From Paraglaciecola arctica (GTDB lineage: Bacteria; Pseudomonadota; Gammaproteobacteria; Enterobacterales; Alteromonadaceae), in NCBI GenBank assembly GCA_003232445.1, contig QIJM01000396.1, forward strand, positions 1 to 10,851: a DNA stretch of 10,851 bases. Direction: 5' to 3'. Made by a program: the position numbers and the translations under genes. Positions 6,830-10,851 of this stretch are shown in pieces (position 1 is the first letter of the stretch; the number at the start of each line of letters is the position of its first letter). The notes under the pieces were generated by a model that worked only from the letters and a program-made list of their open reading frames with translations, did no database searches and had not been told where the DNA came from.

Positions 6830-8344
6830 ATGGAACCCTTCACATTTGTATCCCTAGGCCTGTATTTTTTGGCCATGCTTGGCATTGGTTTGTATGCGTT
6901 TAAACAATCTAGCACGGACGTTGAAGGTTATATGTTGGGTGGTCGAAGTTTAAGCCCTAAAGTCACCGCATTATCTGCAGGAGCATCAGATATGAGTGGC
7001 TGGATGTTAATGGGTTTGCCTGGCGCTATGTATGTGTCGGGTATTTCCAGTGCGTGGATTGCAGTGGGTCTAGTCACTGGTGCTTACCTGAATTATTTAT
7101 GGGTTGCGCCACGACTCAGGGTATATACCGAACTGGCAAAAAACGCTCTCACTATTCCCGATTATTTTGCAAACCGCTTCAATGACTCAAGTCACAGTTT
7201 AAGGCTCATTTCTTCTATTGTCATTGTAGTTTTCTTTACTTTATATACCTCATCTGGCGTGGTAGCCGGAGGTAAATTATTTGAGTCGTCATTTGGCTTA
7301 AGTTATGAAATGGGCTTGTATGTAACTGCCGGTGTTGTAGTGGCTTATACCTTACTCGGCGGGTTTATGGCAGTCAGCATTACTGACTTTGTGCAAGGCT
7401 GCATCATGTTTGTATCCTTGGTATTGGTGCCTGTAGTGGTGCTGTTTGATTTGGGAGGGTTCAGCGGTGCTGCCACTCAACTGGCCACTTATGAGGTTGA
7501 CTTTTTGAATCTGTTTATAGACGCTTCCAATGGGCAAGCGATGACGGTGATAGGCATAATATCTTTATTGTCTTGGGGATTGGGCTACTTTGGTCAGCCA
7601 CATATCATTGTGCGTTTTATGGCAATTCGCTCTGTAACAGACATCAAAACAGCACGCAGAATAGGGATAAGTTGGATGGTGGTATCCATTATTGGGGCAT
7701 TGGCAACAGGCATACTTGGGCTTGCTTATGTGACCAAAACCCAAGCTGGGCTGCAAGATCCAGAAACCATCTTCATCTATCTATCGCAAATACTGTTTCA
7801 TCCGCTAATAAGTGGCTTTTTATTAGGCGCAATACTGGCTGCAATAATGAGTACCATATCCTCACAATTGCTGGTCACATCAAGCTCGTTAACCGGTGAT
7901 TTTTACCAAGCCTTCTTACGCAAAAGCGCCAGTCAAAAAGAGTTGGTCACCGCTGGCAGAGTCTCCGTAGCGCTAGTTGCGTTAGTTGCCATTTACCTAG
8001 CTTATGACCGAAGCAGCACTATATTAAGCTTAGTCAGCAATGCATGGGCTGGTTTTGGAGCGGCCTTTGGTCCAGTTGTATTAATGAGCCTATTTTGGAA
8101 AAGAATGACACGCCTGTCGGCTATTTTTGGCATGTTATCCGGTGCTATTACCGTTTTGATTTGGATTTATGCGCCGTTAACAATCAATGGACAGGGCTTA
8201 AGTAAGTGGCTGTATGAAATAGTGCCTGGATTTATTGTATGTAGTGTGACTATTATCACCATCAGCTTATTAAGTAAGCAAGATGATCAACTGGTATCAG
8301 ATACCTTCGATAAAGTGAAGCACACACTCGATCAGCTAGATTAA
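6830..8344 (+). CDS. putP: Sodium/proline symporter PutP
   Basis: A 504-residue membrane protein of the solute:sodium symporter family, almost the length of E. coli PutP (502). I chose ATG 6830 because AAGGA lies seven bases upstream and 'MEPFTFVSLGLYF' starts the first helix directly; the upstream in-frame starts add a non-conserved extension. Recognised segments in order: 'YMLGGRSL', 'SAGASDMSGWMLMGLPGAMY' (D54 and S56 match the sodium-site residues D55 and S57 of E. coli PutP), 'LTIPDYFANRF', 'GWGLGYFGQPHI', 'SSSLTGDFYQAFLRK' near the second sodium-site region, and 'NAWAGFGAAFGPVV'. It should import proline with Na+, for use as nutrient or osmoprotectant. It stands alone between elaA and the cys operon; no putA is in the window. 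Confidence 0.95.
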   Translation: MEPFTFVSLGLYFLAMLGIGLYAFKQSSTDVEGYMLGGRSLSPKVTALSAGASDMSGWMLMGLPGAMYVSGISSAWIAVGLVTGAYLNYLWVAPRLRVYTELAKNALTIPDYFANRFNDSSHSLRLISSIVIVVFFTLYTSSGVVAGGKLFESSFGLSYEMGLYVTAGVVVAYTLLGGFMAVSITDFVQGCIMFVSLVLVPVVVLFDLGGFSGAATQLATYEVDFLNLFIDASNGQAMTVIGIISLLSWGLGYFGQPHIIVRFMAIRSVTDIKTARRIGISWMVVSIIGALATGILGLAYVTKTQAGLQDPETIFIYLSQILFHPLISGFLLGAILAAIMSTISSQLLVTSSSLTGDFYQAFLRKSASQKELVTAGRVSVALVALVAIYLAYDRSSTILSLVSNAWAGFGAAFGPVVLMSLFWKRMTRLSAIFGMLSGAITVLIWIYAPLTINGQGLSKWLYEIVPGFIVCSVTIITISLLSKQDDQLVSDTFDKVKHTLDQLD

Positions 8345-8353
8345 ACATTGAAG

Positions 8354-8407
8354 CTATCACAGCCATTAGTTACTGGGTCAGAACCAGTTGAATTAGTACT
8401 GTGATAG
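8354..8407. repeat. Long inverted repeat between putP and cysD
   Basis: CTATCACAG (8354-8362) and CTGTGATAG (8399-8407) form a perfect 9-bp inverted repeat. Inside it, ACTGG (8372-8376) and CCAGT (8384-8388) form a second stem with a 7-base loop. As RNA this makes a two-tier hairpin 10 bases after the putP stop. No U-tract follows, so it is not a standard terminator, although it could protect the putP mRNA 3' end. As DNA, the right arm reaches the expected -35 zone of the cysD promoter, so the arms could be regulator half-sites. Confidence 0.55.
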
Positions 8408-8419
8408 TAGAAATAAGAA

Positions 8420-8425
8420 TATAAT
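8420..8425 (+). promoter_or_regulatory. Candidate -10 box of the cysD operon promoter
   Basis: A perfect TATAAT lies 74 bases before the cysD start. At 16-18 bases upstream there is no recognisable TTGACA (17-base spacing gives TACTGT). A strong -10 with a poor -35 is what an activator-dependent promoter looks like. For sulfur assimilation genes the usual activator is the LysR-type CysB, but its site is too loose to call here. The region is AT-rich, so chance is possible. Confidence 0.45.
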
Positions 8426-8499
8426 CTAAAGTTGAATTTTGTTATCGTTATAACCATAGAATTTTTTAATATAAACAATTAACTTTTCGTGAGAAAGCC

Positions 8500-9414
8500 A
8501 TGTCTAACTCGATCCCTACTGTGACCCATTTGAAGCAACTCGAAGCGGAAAGTATTCATATTTTCCGTGAAGTGGCGGCTGAATTCGATAATCCAGTGAT
8601 GCTGTACTCTGTGGGTAAAGATTCTTCAGTGTTATTACATCTAGCTCGTAAAGCCTTTGCCCCAGGCAAAATCCCCTTTCCATTGCTGCATGTAGACACC
8701 ACTTGGAAATTCCGTGAAATGATTGCATTTCGTGACGAAATAGCCAAGAAACATGATCTCAACCTACTGGTGCATATTAATCAGGAAGGTGTGAAGATGA
8801 ATGTAGGTCCATTCAGCCATGGTAGCTCTAAACACACCGATATCATGAAAACTCAGTCCTTAAAACAAGCACTGAATCATTATAAGTTCGATGCTGCTTT
8901 TGGCGGAGCCCGCCGCGACGAAGAAAAATCTCGAGCTAAAGAACGTGTTTACTCTTTCCGCGACGAGAACCACAGATGGGATCCTAAAAACCAACGTCCA
9001 GAATTATGGAACGTTTACAACGCACAAATTAACAAAGGCGAAAGTATTCGTGTATTCCCTATGTCGAACTGGACTGAGCTAGATATCTGGCAATATATCT
9101 ACATGGAAAACATCGAAATTCCTTCATTGTATTTGGCAAAACCTCGCCCAGTGGTTAAACGCGACGGTGTGTACTTCATGGTCGACGATGACCGTATGCC
9201 AATGGAAGAAGGCGAAACACCTGAAATGCGTTCAGTGCGTTTTAGAACCCTAGGGTGTTATCCACTAACAGGCGCAGTTGAATCCACCGCCGCTACCTTG
9301 CCAGAAGTCATTCAAGAGATGTTATTGACCAAAACTTCTGAGCGACAAGGCCGCGTCATTGACCATGATTCTTCAGGTTCAATGGAGAAGAAAAAAATGG
9401 AAGGATATTTCTAA
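8500..9414 (+). CDS. cysD: Sulfate adenylyltransferase (ATP sulfurylase) small subunit CysD
   Basis: A 304-residue protein (E. coli CysD has 302) starting at ATG 8500 after a weak GAGA ribosome binding site. The PP-loop ATP-binding motif 'SVGKDS' is at residues 37-42, followed by 'PFPLLHVDTTWKFREM', 'GGARRDEEKSR' at 135-145, 'WDPKNQRPELW', 'FPMSNWTELDIWQYI' and the terminal 'SERQGRVID...GYF'. All are near identical to E. coli CysD as remembered. It makes adenosine 5'-phosphosulfate (APS) from ATP and sulfate, but needs the GTPase CysN to drive the reaction. The stop TAA overlaps the next ATG by one base (TAATG at 9411-9415 region), so cysD and cysC are co-translated. Normally cysN follows at once; here cysC does. 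Confidence 0.97.
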   Translation: MSNSIPTVTHLKQLEAESIHIFREVAAEFDNPVMLYSVGKDSSVLLHLARKAFAPGKIPFPLLHVDTTWKFREMIAFRDEIAKKHDLNLLVHINQEGVKMNVGPFSHGSSKHTDIMKTQSLKQALNHYKFDAAFGGARRDEEKSRAKERVYSFRDENHRWDPKNQRPELWNVYNAQINKGESIRVFPMSNWTELDIWQYIYMENIEIPSLYLAKPRPVVKRDGVYFMVDDDRMPMEEGETPEMRSVRFRTLGCYPLTGAVESTAATLPEVIQEMLLTKTSERQGRVIDHDSSGSMEKKKMEGYF

Positions 9415-10010
9415 TGGCTACCAACATAGTATGGCATCAGCATGATGTTGATAAAGCTCGCAGAGCGGAAGCAAAAAAACAGAAACCTTGCGTGTTATGG
9501 CTAACAGGTTTGAGCGGTTCAGGTAAATCTACCATCGCTAATTTGTTAGAAAAAAAATTGGCAGAACATGGCAAACATACCTACTTGTTAGATGGCGATA
9601 ACGTGCGTCACGGCTTATGTGGTGATTTGACCTTCAGTGATAAAGATAGAGTAGAAAACATCAGACGCATTGGCGAAGTATCTAAGCTTTTTGTTGATGC
9701 AGGCACCATAGTGCTAACAGCCTTTATTTCACCTTTTAAAACTGAAAGAGACTTTTGTCGTAATTTGTTAGCCGATGGCGAATTTGTTGAAATATTTGTT
9801 GATACGCCGATAGAAGAATGTGAAAAACGTGATCCTAAAGGGTTGTACCAAAAAGCCAGACAAGGCGATATTAAAAACTTTACCGGTATCGATTCACCTT
9901 ACGAAGCACCAGAAAACGCTGAAATCACTTTAGCTTTTTCTGGACAAACGGCCGCGCAATCTGCTGAGCAACTTTTTGATTTGTTAAAACAAAAAGGAAT
10001 TACGGCTTAA
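9414..10010 (+). CDS. cysC: Adenylyl-sulfate (APS) kinase CysC
   Basis: A 198-residue cytoplasmic enzyme of normal length (E. coli CysC 201). The Walker A loop 'GLSGSGKST' is at residues 32-40, followed by 'LLDGDNVRHGL' (58-68), 'ENIRRIGEV' (81-89), 'TAFISPF' with the active-site Ser at 106, and 'DPKGLYQKARQGDIKNFTGID...PYE'. It phosphorylates APS at the 3' position to give PAPS, the donor for PAPS reductase or sulfotransferases. It is a stand-alone kinase, not the CysNC fusion of other bacteria. The start is set by the TAATG overlap with cysD, and its own stop overlaps cysQ the same way. Its presence implies PAPS is made; no reductase gene (cysH) is in the window. Confidence 0.96.
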   Translation: MATNIVWHQHDVDKARRAEAKKQKPCVLWLTGLSGSGKSTIANLLEKKLAEHGKHTYLLDGDNVRHGLCGDLTFSDKDRVENIRRIGEVSKLFVDAGTIVLTAFISPFKTERDFCRNLLADGEFVEIFVDTPIEECEKRDPKGLYQKARQGDIKNFTGIDSPYEAPENAEITLAFSGQTAAQSAEQLFDLLKQKGITA

Positions 10011-10798
10011 TGTTAAACGAACAACTTATTCAAAGCATTATTGATATAAGCCACCTAGCAGGTGATAAAATCATGGATATCTATCAAAAAGACTTTGCTA
10101 TCTATGAAAAATCAGATGAAAGTCCGTTAACTGAAGCCGATTTAGCCGCACATAATTGTATTGTTGAAGGCTTAAGCCAAGTATCAGACCTACCTGTTTT
10201 GTCTGAAGAATCTGCTTATATTTCATGGCAAGAACGCAACAGTTGGGATACCTATTGGTTAGTTGACCCACTTGATGGCACTAAAGAGTTCATTAAAAAA
10301 AATGGTGAATTCACGGTGAATATTGCATTAATTAAAGACAGTGTACCCGTTTTTGGTGTGGTATATGCTCCAGTTTTGAAACAAACCTACGTGGGCGTTT
10401 TAGGCCAAGGGGCTTTTAAGATAACTGCCGGTATAAAAGTAGATATCTCTCCTAAAGCTTGGATCAAAGGCGAAACATGGAAGATAGTCGGTAGCCGTTC
10501 ACACCAAAGCTCTGAGATACAGGCATTGCTTGACTCTTTAGAAGGCGAGACTGAGTTGGTCGCCATGGGCAGTTCCCTTAAGCTATGTTTAGTCGCAGAA
10601 GGTGCAGCGCATCTCTATCCGCGCTTAGGCCCCACATCTGAGTGGGATACCGGTGCTGCCCAGGCTGTTGTAGAAGCCGCTGGCGGAAAGGTAACAATAA
10701 TTGAAGATGCACTAAATGCACTAAAAACAGATGCTGCACCTCTTAGATACAATCAAAAAGAATCCGTCTTAAATCCTTATTTCTTGGTGAGTTGCTAA
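10010..10798 (+). CDS. cysQ: 3'(2'),5'-bisphosphate nucleotidase CysQ
   Basis: A 262-residue member of the inositol monophosphatase fold, slightly longer than E. coli CysQ (246). Metal-binding motifs are intact: 'LSEES' with E67, 'DPLDGT' (D86, D89) and 'EWDTGAAQAV' (D213). 'SPLTEADLAAH' near residue 38 and 'GSSLKLCLVAEGAAHLYPR' near 187 are typical of CysQ. It hydrolyses 3'-phosphoadenosine 5'-phosphate (PAP) to AMP and phosphate, removing the inhibitory product left when PAPS is used. Its place in the sulfate activation operon fits this role. The start overlaps the cysC stop by one base (TAATG), and the next start lies two bases after the TAA at 10796-10798. Confidence 0.93.
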   Translation: MLNEQLIQSIIDISHLAGDKIMDIYQKDFAIYEKSDESPLTEADLAAHNCIVEGLSQVSDLPVLSEESAYISWQERNSWDTYWLVDPLDGTKEFIKKNGEFTVNIALIKDSVPVFGVVYAPVLKQTYVGVLGQGAFKITAGIKVDISPKAWIKGETWKIVGSRSHQSSEIQALLDSLEGETELVAMGSSLKLCLVAEGAAHLYPRLGPTSEWDTGAAQAVVEAAGGKVTIIEDALNALKTDAAPLRYNQKESVLNPYFLVSC

Positions 10799-10800
10799 TT

Positions 10801-10851
10801 ATGAATAGCGAAAATGCATTATTACAGTCCGATATCTTGGGCTATCTAGAT
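10801..10851 (+). CDS. cysN: Start of probable CysN (ATP sulfurylase GTPase subunit), cut by window end
   Basis: Only 17 codons are present, from ATG 10801, two bases after the cysQ stop. The residues 'ALLQSDILGYLD' resemble the short N-terminal stretch (of the form 'LISEDILAYL...') that precedes the GTPase domain in gammaproteobacterial CysN proteins, as I remember them. Context supports this: cysD lies upstream without its usual partner, and CysD cannot work well without CysN. The GTP-binding loop lies beyond the window, so this remains an inference from a very short fragment. A different sulfur-assimilation gene is possible, although the start does not look like a membrane transporter. Confidence 0.62.
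   Translation, partial: MNSENALLQSDILGYLD

Noticed and set aside
8354..8407. CRP binding site
   Set aside because: TCACA and TGTGA elements occur but in the wrong order and about 38 bases apart; the CRP site needs TGTGA-N6-TCACA.
8354..8407. Intrinsic terminator for putP
   Set aside because: The stem is good but is followed by GTAGAAATAAG instead of a U-tract.
9414..10010. Remnant of a CysNC fusion
   Set aside because: The kinase has its own start in a TAATG overlap, full stand-alone CysC length and no GTPase residues before it.
1..10851. Mobile element, prophage, CRISPR array or defence system
   Set aside because: No transposase, integrase, spaced direct repeats, terminal inverted repeats or tRNA was found, and every gene of size belongs to a known housekeeping or envelope family.

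Overview
The window looks like a chromosomal segment of a marine gammaproteobacterium of the Alteromonadales (Alteromonas/Glaciecola/Paraglaciecola type). The reasons are moderately AT-rich DNA, an ECF sigma factor paired with a DUF3379 anti-sigma factor (a pairing I associate with Alteromonas, Shewanella and Vibrio relatives), and proteins that read closest, from memory, to gammaproteobacterial PutP, ElaA, CysD, CysC and CysQ. This placement is inferred from recalled protein families; no database search was run.

Region 1 (1-4849, + strand) is the downstream half of a Bat ('aerotolerance') type operon. It holds the C-terminal part of a DUF4381 protein, a BatA-like membrane-anchored von Willebrand factor A (VWA) protein, a fused BatB-BatC protein (VWA, then TPR, then a Gln/Glu-rich tail), and a BatD gene broken by a frameshift near 3440. 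The MoxR ATPase and DUF58 genes that normally start such operons would lie left of the window. The first three genes are joined by 8-base ATG...TGA overlaps.

Region 2 (4850-6290, + strand) is an ECF sigma factor and its DUF3379 membrane anti-sigma partner, again joined by an 8-base overlap. The anti-sigma gene appears to carry a second, previously hidden frameshift near 6107. A family-like C-terminal tail continues in another frame to 6225. A bidirectional terminator at about 6256-6290 closes this unit and the convergent acetyltransferase gene.

Region 3 (6289-8344) has two divergent genes: an ElaA-like GNAT acetyltransferase (- strand) and a full-length PutP sodium/proline symporter (+ strand). 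A 7-bp inverted repeat lies just upstream of the putP ribosome binding site.

Region 4 (8345-10851, + strand) is a sulfate activation operon: cysD (ATP sulfurylase small subunit), cysC (APS kinase) and cysQ (PAP phosphatase), followed by a start cut by the window edge that looks like CysN (the GTPase subunit of ATP sulfurylase). The first genes overlap by one base (TAATG). Together they make APS, then PAPS, and dispose of PAP. The unusual points are the gene order, with cysN displaced from cysD, and a long inverted repeat next to a consensus -10 box ahead of cysD.

No mobile element, CRISPR array, tRNA or rRNA was seen, and no gene-free stretch exceeds 300 bases. The window is mostly ordinary housekeeping and envelope-stress content. 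The most useful second looks are the two frameshifts, the displaced cysN and the intergenic inverted repeats.
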